In this document: positions 1 to 61,430 of the stretch, piece by piece
How positions within the stretch are numbered: the first letter of the stretch is position 1
Layout of the letters: each line of letters opens with the position of its first letter
Assembly: GCA_963383645.1 (NCBI GenBank)
Contig: OY726560.1
Location: 32,307,003 to 32,371,002 of the forward strand
From: Muscardinus avellanarius
Taxonomy: Eukaryota; Chordata; Mammalia; Rodentia; Gliridae
Direction of reading: 5' to 3'
Length of the DNA stretch: 64,000 nt
The notes under the pieces: model-generated
Databases searched by the model: none
The model's input: the letters and a program-made list of their open reading frames with translations, nothing else
What the model was told of the DNA's origin: nothing
Translations under genes and position numbers: made by a program

Positions 1-829
1 ATAACCCCTACTTGCCCAAATACAGCAATGACAAGTCTGCAGAAGACTCTGTGTATTGTTAGTTTAAAAAAAAAAGCTCAATTTAGGATTAGGGTTAGGA
101 TTAAAAAAAAAAAAAAGTTCAATTTAAATCTATATATGTTACAAACAAATAGTAACAATAAATATTTGTCCGCAATGAACAGTGCTTATTTAAAAAACTA
201 ATCTTGTCTAAATAAAGTGTTTAACTTTCAAAGACCTTACTATTCTATTGAAACATGCAAAATACTGAAGGTAGGATAACAGTTGTTTATTGTAAATTAT
301 AACTAAAAAGGTGATAGAATGTGAGAACTCCAAAAATTTTGTTTATAAAGATAGCCTAGCTTTTTCATTTTTACAAAAAAAAAAAAAAGTCAGGCACTGC
401 AACTCTTTTAAACCCTATTCTCTATGGTCCTTAAATATCCTTTTATAAAATTTACAGTTAAAAGTTTCAATAAATATAACTTGTGAAAAGGTTAAAATTA
501 AGTGTTATCACACAAATTAGCCTTAAAACATTTTATATGTAAAAATTCTACATCAATACAAAAATTTCACAGATATTGAACTTTGCAGGATAACATGCTT
601 CAAACAAATTTTTCAGAATTTCACAGATAAAACATTTCAAACAGCCCACTAGAATGAAAGGAAAATCCAACCTGACATTATCAACAATTTTAAAATAATT
701 TTCTTCTGCAAATAATGCATGCTATGAATTCCCTATCACCGGTGAGGAGTTTACTAGAAATGGAATTCTAAAACAATATTAATGATTGAGTTTGAGAAAA
801 AAGAAGTTGGAATCTTCATATGCAAGTTT

Positions 830-1147
830 AATAAATCATCATGGTTTATTTAACAAGGTCATTTCTACATCCGATTGTGGATAAAGATTGTGCAGTTATA
901 ATATATATGTGATATGAAGAGACTGGTGTACAATCAATAGGTCTTAAATCTTCCTTCCATGGATTTCCTCCATCTTCCTGCTTAGCAGTAAAAGGCATTT
1001 TTAGGTTTAATTAAACACATTCTTTACAACTGCCTTCTTCAAAAGAAAATTAGAATATAAATAGCATTGGGCATTTAGTAAATAAGTCAAAGGCCAGAAA
1101 GTTCAATTGAGTAGTTGTGAATTGTACCGTCAAAGACTTCTAAAACC
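830..1147 (-). other. EMC2: EMC2 3' UTR with candidate poly(A) signals
   Basis: On the minus strand an ATTAAA variant hexamer (plus 1005-1010) and a canonical AATAAA (plus 845-850) follow the stop by about 140 and 300 nt. Either would give a short UTR. The end is inferred, not shown. Confidence 0.45.
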
Positions 1148-49113
<47,966 letters not shown>

Positions 49114-50225
49114 CTTCCTAGAACCTAGAGGCAGTAGGACGAGAGGGCGGAGAGACGACGTCACGTGTCCTGCGACCGGGCGGTGGCGGATTACGAAACC
49201 ATTTCTCATTGGTTGAGAGAGCAGAGTAGGCGGCACCCGTCGCGCACGTGCACGCAAGTGTTGGGCGGGGCTTTGGGCCGAGGGGCGGGGCCTGCGGGAC
49301 GGGCGCGGAGCACCCGGAACTGAGCGCTGCGTGTCTGCCGGGCCGGCTTGGGGTGAGACGTCCTTCTTAGTGCGGATTTTTTAATATGCTGGGTTTTTAG
49401 TGACCAACACTCCCGGTTCTTTCATTTTTCAACACATAGGAGACTTATTCAGTCCCTAGTCAACACTTTTGTTGTCTTCAGAGTTCGCTGGAACGCAATG
49501 TTTAGCCGAAATATCCATCCCCTACTTTGCTCCGTCCCTGATGGGATTCGCTTTCCATTTTGTGTTGTTCGATTAAACTGTAAAACTCCCAAGGTTTCGT
49601 GAAATCTCTTTGAAGGACTAAGTGGGATTCGCCCCCATTTGCGCCGTAGGTTCCTGTAGCTAAGAACTTGTTAGTGTTCACCGGAACGCTCTCCTGCCAA
49701 CCTGTACCCTTAGTTAATGTTCATGGTGCTTGTGATTACTTATCCCTGCCTTCCGCTGCTCTAGATTTGAAACTCCTTAAGAGCAGCGACTGTGTAAGTG
49801 ATTTTAAATGACAAATGAAGGTACGAGTGACTTTCACAGCTCCTAAACTTTGCTCCTCCTGTTTATTCTCAAGGGGGAACCTTTCTCACCAGACTGATCG
49901 CTTTTATAAATCATTGGACCTTGTCTCCTAGAGATAAGGAGAAATGCCTGGATTGCAAGCAAACACTTTGAGGGTCGTCGGTATATATTTAGTATTTGAA
50001 ACAATGAGTATTAAATTGTGTAGGGGATTGTGTGTAAAGTGAGAAAAAGAAGGCTAATTTTTTTTTTCAAAACATCCTTAGTGTAGGGTCAAGTGAAGAA
50101 GATGCTATCAGGATTTGAGAAGAGCCCTAACGCACAAGCTCAGGCATAATTGACAAGTTACAATTATATACATTTAAGTTATACAAGGTGATGATTTAAT
50201 TTTTTTACTTTTATTTATTTTTATT

Positions 50226-50406
50226 TTGGATACTGGGGATTGAATCCAAGGGCATTCTACATCTGAACTACCCACCCCCGCCAACCCTATATTTTTATTT
50301 TTTAATTTGAAACAAGTACTAAGTTGCTGAGGCTGGCTGCGAACCTATGGTCTTCCTATCTCAGCCTCACAAATACTGGGATGTCTAGCGTGCACCATCA
50401 TGCCCA
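50226..50406 (-). mobile_element. B1-dID SINE, diverged
   Basis: GGATACTGGGGATTGAATCC at the ID end and GCGTGCACCATCATGCCCAA at the B1 end; several internal deletions. Confidence 0.82.
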
Positions 50407-51124
50407 ATTTGATTTTAAATCTTCAATTGTGTATTTGATATGACCATCAGTCAAGCTGATTAATTCACCCTCACCTTCCTTAGTTACTTTGTGTGGGGGG
50501 AGGTAAGAACACTTAATGTCTCTTAACAAATTTCAATTTTATAATACAATATTATCCACTATAGTCACTAATGCTTTTCATTAGATCCCCAGAAATATTC
50601 ATCTTGTAACCAGAAGTTTGTACCCTTTGACCAGCATCTCTCCAGTTCTCAGCCCCTGGCAATCAGAGTTTGGTTTTTGTTTAAGAAAAAAAAATATGAA
50701 GAACAAGAACAATCAATGCCATCTGCTACAGAGAAGTCGTGTAAGGATAGAAAAAGACTTGTAAATTTATTATAGACTTGGATTATATTCTGAATGAGCT
50801 TCATTTTCCCCAGACTAAATAAAATTTTTAAACCCCTTCATTCAAAAAAATTAAAGAATTACTCCACTTAGAAATTTACATATACTTCTAATTCTCCAGT
50901 AAAATAATCTGTTGTGATGGGAACTCACATTTGATTATAGGTCCCACCATTAAGTAGCTGGGTGATTATATATATATATCAGAGATGCACATGGGCACAA
51001 AGCTAAGAATGCCTATATAAAAGAAAAGACCTGCATTGAGTTGTTACCAAGATTAAAAGAAATAACTGCAGCTGAAGCACCTGCCTAGCACTCTCCTGGG
51101 GGTACTAGTCCTATGTTTATAAAT

Positions 51125-51920
51125 ACTATTGTGCTGATGACTTCCAAATTCATAAATCCTTCTGAAACCCAGTTTTGCTTGTTAGACATATTCATTTAGA
51201 TGGCCAGCTAATATACATTCCAAGTTCTTTTCCCAGCAGAACCGGAGGCTTCTGCCACCTCCACTACACCCACCTTTTCTTCCTCATCAGTTGGTAAAAA
51301 CCACCCACCTACTTGCACTAGCTAAAATTATAGAAAGTATCCTTGATTTACCTTCTTTGCATCCTTCCCCCATATCCACTCTCCCAGCAAATTCTATATT
51401 TCATTTCCAAAACAGGTCCCAAACCCATCCACGTTTCATCTCTACTGTTTCTACCTTAATCCAAACCACAACCATCTGTCTTTTGCCTGAATGATGTCTT
51501 CTAACCAACTTTGTTTCATTCCTACTATGTAAAATCTGTTTTATTTACAATAGCTGTGCTGATCTTTTAAAAATCAGATCACATAAAGTCCCTTGCTTAA
51601 AGCCTTCAAATGGCTCCCTATGGCAATAAAAATGTGCTCCCAAAGCTTTACTATGGTTTGTAGGGCTTCATTCAGTCTAGCTTGCATGTACATTTCTTAC
51701 CTCTCCTGCTTTTCCATCTTGCTTCACTAGACCCCAGCCATTCTCGCCCACTTCCAATTCTTCAAATATGCCATGTTTCTATCAGCCTTGGATTTGTCGT
51801 TTGCCTAGTTGCTTTTTTTATAGAATATTCCTCTCCAGAGACCACTTTTAAGAGACCACTTTGCTTTTTCATTCATATCTCAATGAGATATTTACCTACC
51901 TATAGAGAGAACTTTAACTG
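51125..51920 (+). mobile_element. L2 (LINE-2) 3' region, about 800 bp
   Basis: Collinear with the L2 3' end: GATGACTTCCAAATTCATAA, TATCCTTGATTTACCTTC, CTTGCTTAAAGCCTTCAAAT, GGCTCCCTATGG, CTTACCTCTCCTGCTTTTCC, CTAGACCCCAGCCATTCTC. Unusually complete for an L2 relic. Frames are broken. Confidence 0.8.
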
Positions 51921-52005
51921 TCCAATAAAAAAAGCACTCTTTTGTTAAGTTGCTTACTTTCTGTGTTTTCCACTACTGTATAAACTTCTGGGGAGTACAG
52001 ATTTT

Positions 52006-52174
52006 TTTTTGGGGGGGGATTCCTGGAAACCCTTCTACCTCCCGGCTACACACCCAAAACTATATATATATATATATAATTTTTTTTTGAAACAGGGTCT
52101 CTTTGAACCTGCCACATTCCTCCTGTCTCTACCTCCCAAGCGCGGGGATTATAAACGTGTGCCACCATGCCCAG
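52006..52174 (-). mobile_element. B1-dID SINE, subfamily B
   Basis: CAGATTTT is repeated on both sides (51998-52005 and 52175-52182). The plus strand shows GGATTCCTGGAAACCC, CTTCTACCTCCCGGCTACAC and CTCCCAAGCGCGGGGATTAT. Confidence 0.92.
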
Positions 52175-54300
52175 CAGATTTTGATCTTGTCATTTTAACC
52201 TTGCAACATCCATCCTAGTAAAATACCTGGAAGTCAGTAAATGAATGAATGAATGAACTAGATAAATAATCCTGTGTTAATATCAAGAATAATATTTCAT
52301 TATAGTATATACTTGAACTCTACTTGGTTAAAGATAGGATGTTTTATTTTTATACCTGATACTTTCCTACAGCTTTAAACTCAGTTAATGCAGGGACCAT
52401 GCCAATTCATTTTTATATCTCCCAGTCTCTTACATATTATAGTAATATTTGCATTAAATTGCTGATGGTTCTTTTGGAGGGAATAATGCCCTTAGTATAG
52501 CCCAAGGATGTATCTTTTAAATGCTTTCAATGGATTTTAAAGGTTAAAAGTAATTGTAGAAATAAAATTTTTCTAATTACTTTAACTAAATAACTCTGTA
52601 GCTAGTAACTGTTGTGTATTAGGCCATAAGCCATATGATATTAAGATAAAAGATTTCATATTCAGAATTTTTTAGCTGGAAAACTGAATTTATTTTAGAC
52701 ATAGAATAAAGATATGATTCTTTAGAATCATATCTTTAAACTTTTTTTTACTACATCTTATACATTTTACATTGTCATGTTATACATATATATATTTGAA
52801 ATGGGAAGTATATGAACTATTACCCTATGTCTTGTCCTCTATATTTATTACTAAAATTTAATCAGTTCCATGTTATTTTCTAAAAATACTGCTGTGACAC
52901 ACCAATGAGGTCTGATGCAAAATTTAAAATATACTATGAACATTGTATGTATTTCCTTTTCTGGGATGCTAAAGTGAAATAATTTGTCCAAGTTTTTGTC
53001 ACTGGTCGGTTATTCATATGGATATGATTTGTCACATCATAGATTAAAGTTGAAATATTTGTTAGAAAATATAGTTAAGGGAAATTTTGTCCCCAATCAT
53101 TTTCTTTGAAGGGGGGATAGTAATTGTTTATAGACTACGACATTCCATATATCTAATAAAACTTGCCTTCCTCGGGCATACCCAAGAGAAAACTAGTACA
53201 TAGCAGCAACAAAAATTTTATATTCCTCTTTAACATTGTTTAATATGTAGTTATAACTATAAATAAAAAGATATATCTTACATACATAAAATTATAACCC
53301 TGAAAACATAAACATAGTTTCGTCTTTACAAGATGATCTCAAAGTTTTGCTTCTTACTCTATCACTCATTTGAAAAAAAATCTTCATTTATGTTACAAAG
53401 ATTCAATCTAGTTTCTCTGAACACTACCCAATATTGGTCAAAAATATGAAGGAAATGTCCAGGCATACAATATTAGATTATGTTAGTACCCACATTGTTA
53501 ATAAAATCTGTAGAATATGATGGGAAGCATTATCTCATTTAATGATTCAGCAACACAATAAAAAGATGTAAATATAGTCTGTGGCATAATGTGTAGCTAT
53601 GTTGTGGCTTTTTCTAGGAGACTGTGTTTGAATATTAGAATGATAATCAGAATGAACTAGGGTCGGACAGGAATAAATTTGCATAAACCTACATTTTCAT
53701 TGAAATGGGATAAACTCTGATTAGTTATTGAGCCATATTGGCCCCCAAAGAAGTTTAGAGTACATCATTTTTATAGTTTATTTAATTCAATTAATATCTT
53801 CAGACATTATGAAAGACTAAAGCAACTTCTTAAATTTAATAAACTTTATAGCATGTATTAAATGTACATTATTTAACAGGACAGAGAATAATACTGTTTT
53901 AATTGAAATTGTAATATTCAGAATCCTCATCAAATCATTTATTTAGAATCTACTGCCTGCTTTATTCTCTCTTAATCATAGTGAATTAAAGTGTCTCGTA
54001 TTATGTAGCATAGTTTATAACCCCTATTTACTATTGCAATTATCTATAAAAGTAAATTGATCTCACTATGACTTTCATATAAAATTTATCATAGCTTTTA
54101 AATCATGTTATTGTTTTGAATTAGTGGATTAGAACCATTATCTCTTTTTATTTATGGGAAAATATTACTTATTTAATATTCATTCCATGTAAGTAAATGT
54201 TTTCTCTTATATGCCATATTGGAAGGAAATTTTTCTTAAGAGTTTTATTTATCAAAACCCAGATTGACTTGATTTAATAATTACTAAAAATTGTTTTATA

Positions 54301-54502
54301 ACTTTTTTTGGTACTAGGGATTGTGAACCCAGGGCATTCTACTTCTGAGGTATACTCCCAGCCCCCCTTTTGTTTATTTTGTTAATTTGGAAACAGAGTC
54401 TCACCAAATTGCTAATATTGCTGAGGCTGGCCTTGAACTTGTGTTCCTCCTGTCTCAACCTCCTAAGTGCTGGGAGCACAGGCATTCATCACCATGCCTG
54501 AT
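54301..54502 (-). mobile_element. B1-dID SINE, diverged
   Basis: GGTACTAGGGATTGTGAACC and GCATTCATCACCATGCCTGA bound the copy. Confidence 0.85.
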
Positions 54503-54537
54503 TTTTTTATTACATTTTTACAGATTACATAATTCAG

Positions 54538-54732
54538 CCTAAGTGTGGTGACACAGGCTTGTAATCCCAGTACTTAGGAGATTGACACAGAGGATCACAG
54601 GTTTGTGGCCAGCCTCAGCAATTTAGTGAGGCCCTTCACACTTAGTGAGATCCTGTTTCAAACTAAAAAATAAAAAAAGGGCTGTGGGTGTAACTCAGAG
54701 GGTAGAATGCCCCTGGGTTCAATCCGCAAAAT

Positions 54733-54777
<45 letters not shown>

Positions 54778-54778
54778 T
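54538..54778 (+). mobile_element. B1-dID SINE with (AC)n tail
   Basis: CCTAAGTGTGGTGACACAGG opens it; after GGTTCAATCCGCAAAATCAT an AC run of about 38 bp (54736-54773) forms the tail. Confidence 0.85.
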
Positions 54779-55078
54779 ATAATTTAATATGGTTCTTCAG
54801 AACACAGAGTCTGTACTCCTTTTCTGGCTCAAATGTAGCATTTCGACTCTTCTACTTTTGTTTCAAGTTTTCTATCATTTGAAGACATACATTTTTAAAT
54901 GTGCCTGCTTTTCATTTTATATCCAATTATATTGTTTTAGAAAACATAGAGTCCCTGGGGAACATTCCCAGTGAGATCTTTTTGGTCCTTTGGAAGTAGA
55001 ATTCACAAACTGATAATTACCCCTCTGTGCCACTGTTGTACCACTGAATAGGAAAGAAGCTCTAAAAAGACTACACTA

Positions 55079-55276
55079 AGCCGGGCGTGGTGGTGCACAC
55101 TTGTAATCCCTGCGCTTGGGAGACAGGAGGATTGCGCAGGTTTGAAGCCATCTGTGCTGGTTTAAGAGACCCTGTTTCCAAATAAAAATATAAAAAAATA
55201 GGTGTCTGGGAGTGTAGCCTGGAGGTAGAAGGGTTTCCAGGAACCCCAGTACCACCAAAAAAAAAAAAAAAAAAAA
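55079..55276 (+). mobile_element. B1-dID SINE, subfamily B
   Basis: Head CCCTGCGCTTGGGAGACAGG and GGGTTTCCAGGAACCCCAGT. Flanks GACTACACTAA and GAGTACACTCA are probable mutated duplications. Confidence 0.92.
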
Positions 55277-56511
55277 GAGTACACTCAGAATTTCTCCCAT
55301 ATAGGCAGTAAATTAGAGCTGTTTCTTTTTGACACTTAAGAGTCCATTTTCAAGCAATTTCTATTTAATTTCCCGATAGTGTATATTCTGTTCAGAGACA
55401 AATATACAATTGTGTAAATGTAATAGTTCTTGTGTAAAAATGTATTTTCATAAACATCCATTTTGGTTTCCAAATATTCAGAAGCCCCAAAGTACTACTA
55501 CTGTGATCCGGTAATCTCTGAGACCCTCTCAACTCTACTTTCTACTAGGACTATAGCTTAATTCTTTACTTGAAAAATGTTCAGAAAGTTACTTATACAT
55601 ATGATTACATTTTTTTGTTCCAGACATAGTTGTCATTTTTTAATAGTTCCTTTCTTTGGTGATTTGGTAGTAGCATTCTAGCTACAACTGACTAAATCAT
55701 CCTCTCAGATCTGTAGTTGTGAGCTGTCTTAAAGCCTGGTCATCAGGCCACATACCATTTACTTTACTGGTCATCTTTTTCTTTCAGTGGTCATGCTGAC
55801 CACTTCTGGATAAATTAGCTTACAGGCCAATAGCCATATTAAGTAGAAAGTCTCATCTTTCAGATCATAAATCATATGTCCTGTTGCACATAGGACAGCT
55901 TATTTAGTTATGGGGTAACACTAGTTTCCTGGCAGAATGTGTCTAAGAAGATTGCCCACTCCCTAAATCCATTGTACCAACCCCATGATATATCACCACC
56001 TTACTCCTAAGGAAACAGCATAACCTCAAGATTTTAAAAGCCTTATGTAACATACTTTTAAAAATTTTACATAAAATTATTTTTCTTATAAAAAGGTAAA
56101 GAACAAAATAGAGAATGCTTCAAAAGGTGCCACTAAGTTCCGATTGCTGCCACTTATCTGTAAATTTTATCAACACTATAATGTAGTTTCCTTCTATTTG
56201 TAGCATTTTGATTATACATTTATTTTAAATTTTTCAGTAAGGTGCTTGAATATTTGTCCAGTGAAGGAGAAGGGACATGACTGAGTCTAAGGAAAGTTTG
56301 ATTTTATTTGATATGTATTTTTTTAGCAGTAGCATTATTAGGAAATTTCAAACCTAAGCTCAATATGATAATCATGAGAAAGTAGACAAACCCAAATTGA
56401 GAACCATTCTACAAAACTAAATGACCAGTATTCATCAGGAAATGGCAGTGGCATATTTTGCTTTTCCAAGCTTCTTTGCTTCTTTTAGTATTAACCATGC
56501 CGACAGGTTCT

Positions 56512-56706
56512 TTCTTTCTTTTTTTTTTTTTGGTACTACCTCCGGGCTATACTCCCAGACCTTTTTTACATTTTATTTGGAAACAGGGTCTCACTAAGTT
56601 GCTGAAAGCCTCACTAAGTAGCTGAGGCTGGCTTCGAACCCATGTGATCCTCCTGTCTCAGCCTCCCAAGTGCGGGGATTACAAGTGTGAACCACCACGC
56701 CTGGCT
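56512..56706 (-). mobile_element. B1-dID SINE, intermediate type, ID end deleted
   Basis: GCCGACAGGTTCT (56499-56511) matches 56707-56719 with one change. The ID half lacks the block between GGTACTA and CCTCCGGGCTATACTCCCAG. Confidence 0.93.
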
Positions 56707-57169
56707 GCTGACAGGTTCTAATGTCATATATTTGGTGAAATTTGGAATATAGACTTACATTTATGAAAGAAATCTTAAAATTTCATATTAATTTGTTCAT
56801 ATGTCAAACAGGGTATATAGCTTCTTTACATTTTAGGTAATAGAAATGGATTTTTTTGCCAATATACATGTACACTACACTCTTCTATAGAACTTGCTGG
56901 TTTTAATCACAGGTTACACATCTAGCTATGTAAATTAAGTAAGTAGAGCAGGTTATTTATTGAAACCTAGTTTCCTCAAATTTAAAGTAGCATGATGATA
57001 CTTGCTAGTTTTAACAAAGATTATAAGTAATAAACACAAAATTCCTCAGCCTGGCATAAACATGTTCTTGATGTTATATACTAGCTATTGAATACTTAAC
57101 TGTATATTAGGAACTACAACTTTCCCATTCTGGATCATTTCATTTAGTTCTTATAACAACAACACTTTA

Positions 57170-57383
57170 GCCGGGCGTGGTGGCGCACGCTTGTAATCCC
57201 CACGCTTGGGAGGCAGAGACAGGAGGATCGCGCAGGTTCCAAGCCAGCTGTGCGCACTGGCTTAGGAGACCCTGTTTCCAAATAAAAATGTAAAAATAGG
57301 TCTGGGAGTGTAGCCTAGAGGTAGAAGGGCTTCCAGGAACCCCAGTACCACCAAAAAAATAAAAATTAAAAAAAAACAAAAAA
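57170..57383 (+). mobile_element. B1-dID SINE, subfamily B
   Basis: Exact 15-bp duplication AACAACAACACTTTA at 57155-57169 and 57384-57398. Near-consensus body. Confidence 0.96.
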
Positions 57384-57600
57384 AACAACAACACTTTACA
57401 TATGAGGGAACATAACTTCTGCAAACATATTGTGATATTTTTCTTTACATAATAGGTCCTCAGTGAATATAAGCTATGTTATTTTTGGTCCTCTGAGAAG
57501 CAGACATTGAGATGGAGTTATAAAATACAGAAGATTTGTTGGGAGAATTCTATATTAAAGATAAAAAAGGAAAGCGGGATTGGGTGGACAGAGCTTTTAG

Positions 57601-57656
57601 GTCATGATGTATACTTGGTACCTGTGAAAGAAAGTCATGATGTATATTTGATACCT
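57601..57656. repeat. 33-bp direct duplication
   Basis: GTCATGATGTATACTTGGTA recurs 33 bp later with two changes (57634). The surrounding 57.48-57.89 kb sequence is unidentified. Confidence 0.85.
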
Positions 57657-57899
57657 AGGGGGAAGTGTATCCTGGAGAATCTTCAGACCATGACTTAGAT
57701 CTGACAAATTAACAGCCAACCCAGAGGAGTTCCACACTGGGGCAGAAATGGCCAGGCCTTTTGTATCTGCATGCTTCAGTTACTGGATGGTTTGGACCCA
57801 AAGACCATGTCCTCAACTCAAAAGCTAAGATAAATCGTGAAGTCTGCAATAGCCAGAGTCTGTCAACTTCCTGACTCCTTGAAGACCAGTAAGTTCTTT

Positions 57900-58210
57900 T
57901 ATTTCTTCTTTTTAATTTCTGTCTTTGTGTGCTTTTATTGGTACATTGTAATTATGCATCATAGAGATGTTCAAAGTAATACAGACATATGTGCACACAG
58001 CACCTCGTGTCCCACCCAGCTCTGACCTCCTGCCTCCCCACACATGTTGGTGAGACTGGTAGTGATGCCTCCGTGTATGTTGCAACATTATTTGAACTGT
58101 TTCCTTCCTGAATTCCTTTTGCTCTCCCCACCATCCTCCTCTAACCACCAGCCCCCTTCACTGTTCTACTGATCTCTCTTCTCATTTATCTAAAGTTCCT
58201 TTTGTTTTCT
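57900..58210 (-). mobile_element. L1 3' UTR fragment, antisense
   Basis: CTTTTATTGGTACATTGTAA, GTGAGACTGGTAGTGATGCC and C/T-rich sequence parallel the longer copy at 59.77 kb. Confidence 0.65.
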
Positions 58211-58564
58211 ATTTTCAAACAGTGTTCACTGATTTAGGGTCTTTATTAAAGAAGCTCAATTTTAAGGGAAAAGGGGGAGAGAAAAGATAAAAAGGTTGTC
58301 AACATTTTATTTAAATGAGGACATTAAAAGTAACAACTACAATTTAATTGCGCATTGTTTTACCTTAAAATTGCTATGTTAACATTAAAGGCACTATGAG
58401 GATTTTCTATAGTTCCTAACAAAGAGAAAATTTCACTTTTATCAGAGACTTGGGACAACTTCCACTTGGATTGGCATCACACGGCAGACACTCTGAGAAC
58501 CATTGATAAAATTATTAAGTCATGTCTGATAGACAAATCAAGGCAATAGAAAATGACATTCACC

Positions 58565-58785
58565 AGCCACGTGTGGCACATGCTTGTAATCCCAGCATTT
58601 GGGAGGCTGAGAAAGAAAGAACTCGGTTCTCGGCCAGCCTCAGCTACTTAGTGAGGCACTTTGCAACTCAGTGAGACCCTGTTTCAAAATAAAGAATAAA
58701 AAATAGGGCTGGGTGTAGAATTCAGAGAAAGAATCTGAACTATAGAATCCCTGGGTTCCATCCCCAGTACTGCCAAAAAAAAAAA
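58565..58785 (+). mobile_element. B1-dID SINE, subfamily A
   Basis: AAAATGACATTCACC (58550-58564) matches 58786-58800 with one change. Confidence 0.93.
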
Positions 58786-59769
58786 AAAATGTCATTCACC
58801 TATTGTCAAGTTGGAAACTTTAAGATCAACTCTTAAAAATAACACTTTCAAATAATTTAACTTTTTTATCCTTATTATCTATGTCTTTAAAGGAAAACAT
58901 CACTGCGCTTCTTGGTCCAGGATTTCCAGCTGGGATTCATTATCTTCTTCAAAATGCTTTCTCTCTTTCCTAGTAAATCTCTGAAGGAATGAACATATTA
59001 CAAAGTAAGAACTACTATAATTCTGTTTATTTTTAAAACATGTTGGGAGAAGGGTTGCTCTTGTCTGATATAAGAAGAAAAATAAAATTATACTTTTAAG
59101 TATCTCATAACACAAAACATTTCTGGCAAATACATTTTGGGTATAGTTCTTGTCTCAAATTCAGCAAAATTCATTTTGGTTAAAGTTTAGAGTAAAGTAT
59201 AATAAATGTGCTAGCTTTTCATTTCACCTTATTTGCTTCACAGGTCACAAAAACTCTTGATTTTGGTGACAAAATAGTGAACATATAAAGAGTGTTTTCC
59301 TTGGAACTGATGCAGAAGATCCTCTTATCTCTACAAATAGTTGTGATATTGACAAATGGAAAAGACGATAAAGGAAATACAGCAGCAGTGTTTCTATTTT
59401 GAGTTTCACTTATTTTGGAGAACCCAAGAGATAAATTACAGCTGCCTTTGGGAAAGCAAGGCCATGAAAATGAGGAGATGGAAAAGATTAAATCAGTGAT
59501 GATGTCATTTAGACACTTGATGATACAGGAGACTCCCTTGAAAATCCGCCTGTGTTCAGTGTCTGCTGGAATACTTCAGGCTAAGAGAAATTTTTTAATC
59601 TATCTTGTGTTCTACAAATCTGTTTTTTTCTACTTAATTTTCTTTTTTTCTGTTGTAAATTTCTTACTATTCTTAGGGAAATACGAAAGAAGACCTTAGT
59701 ATTTCTAGTTTTAGTCTTTTTTACAATAGTAATATTAAAAGCAAAATCTTATTTTCTGTTATACAGTAG

Positions 59770-60690
59770 CTTTTTATTTTTATTGGTTTATTGTAAGTAT
59801 ATATCATAGTGAGATTCAAAGTGATAAAAAAAAACGCATGGACAGAACACTAGGTGTGTTTCCCTTTTCCTACTTCTTCCTCATACTGTTAGTGAGATTG
59901 GTAGTGATGCCTTCATATACAGACACAGATTATTTGAACTCTTTTCTTTCTAAAATCTCCTTTTTTCTTCCTCTCCACCTCTCTCCCCCAATCCCCTTAC
60001 ACTGTTCTACTGGTTTCTCCTCATTCACCTCAAGTCTTTTTTCGTTTTCTATTTTCTCTTTTGCTTCTACATGTGAAACTATGAGAAAAATATGACCTTT
60101 GACCTTCTGAGACTGGCTGATCAGACTTAGCATAATATTCTCTAGTTCTATCCATTCTTCTGCAAATGAAATAATTTTGTTTTTCTTTACAGCTAAGTAA
60201 AATTCTACTTTTTGTATAACTCACATTTTCTTTATCTGCTTTTTAATCGGGGCATTTGTTTTGTTAGTGTTAAATGTTACTTTGGTTTCTTTGTTTGTTT
60301 GTTGTTTCTTGAGTTATTATTTATCCTAGATATTTGTTCTCTCACGGGAGTAAGGGACAAAGATTTCCTCCTATTCTGTGGTCTCTATTTAGACTCTTGA
60401 TTGTTTTCATTGCTATACAAAAGCTTTTTAATTTGACACCATTTATTAATTCTCATTTGTATTTCCTGAGCCTTGGGGGTCTTATTGAGGAAGTTTACCA
60501 GTGCCTGTATATTGAAAAATTTGTCCTATGTTTCTATTTCAAAGTTTCTGCCATTTTGAGTTGACGTTTGTGCAAGGAGAGAGATCCTACATTCTCTCAA
60601 GGGCCATTCTTCTACATACGGGTATTCAGCTTTACCAACACCATATGATGAAAAGGCTATCTTTTCTCTATCATATTACAAAATAATTTT
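59770..60690 (-). mobile_element. L1 ORF2 3' part and 3' UTR, antisense
   Basis: The plus strand reads the reverse complement of an L1 3' end: TTATTGGTTTATTGTAAG, GTGAGATTGGTAGTGATGCC, CTAGTTCTATCCATTCTTCT and ATTGCTATACAAAAGCTTTT then CAACACCATATGATGAAAAG. Non-coding. Confidence 0.75.
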
Positions 60691-61099
60691 GTGGGCAGAT
60701 TACTCAGCAAAGGCTCCACCTTAAACAAAAAGTTAAAATTAACCAATATTCTGATATCTGAATATAGATTAGAAATCTATGAATTATAAATCTGTATACA
60801 CTGTAATTTTCAAGAGGAATTATGCTGTTTTATACATAGTAGGTTTTGTTTTTGCCTCATTAGAATCTGAAAATAAAAGAATGAAGAACATTTAATTCCA
60901 GTTTGAAATATAATGTGTCTAATCAAAATTGTGCTAAGTAATCTATTTTAATATATTGTTGCCCTAATTAAGACACTATCTAATTTATTAAATTAAGGGG
61001 TAATTAATTTAGCAGTGAGAAATTGTACCTATGGCTATTATTAATCTAGTTTAATGCAACATGAGTATAGGGCATATGGGGTCAGATTTGCACTATATA

Positions 61100-61430
61100 G
61101 TTTTAAAACGTAAATGTTTTATTGAACATACATGGTATACATTTAAACTATACTTGATGCCCATTCCCCCTTCCCGCCCCTGTTTTCCCTTCCCCCCTCC
61201 CAACAATGATTGTCCCAGGTAACCATGCCATATTGATAATTTTACACATATTCAGATGTGGACCCTCATTAATCAAGTTCAGCCTTCCTCCTCCTCTATC
61301 TTTCCATTCTAGCTTTGCTAGGATTTCCCTTCCATTATCTGGAGTATCACTGGTATCCTCATAAAATATTAAAAAAAAAGAAAATGTACCAAGCTGATAG
61401 GCGATGTTGAAAATAGGAAAAAAAAGTAAA
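61100..61430 (-). mobile_element. Possible L1-derived fragment, antisense
   Basis: AATGTTTTATTGAACATACA followed by long C/T-rich runs (CCCCCTTCCCGCCCCTG) resembles an inverted L1 3' UTR, but there is no diagnostic ORF2 wording. Confidence 0.3.

Noticed and set aside
83..102. Telomere-like TTAGG/TTAGGG units
   Set aside because: Only about three irregular units in an A-rich context; too short for an interstitial telomeric block.
59415..59699. 94-codon plus-strand open frame
   Set aside because: The second half becomes hydrophobic only because of T-rich sequence, and no family match or splice context supports it.
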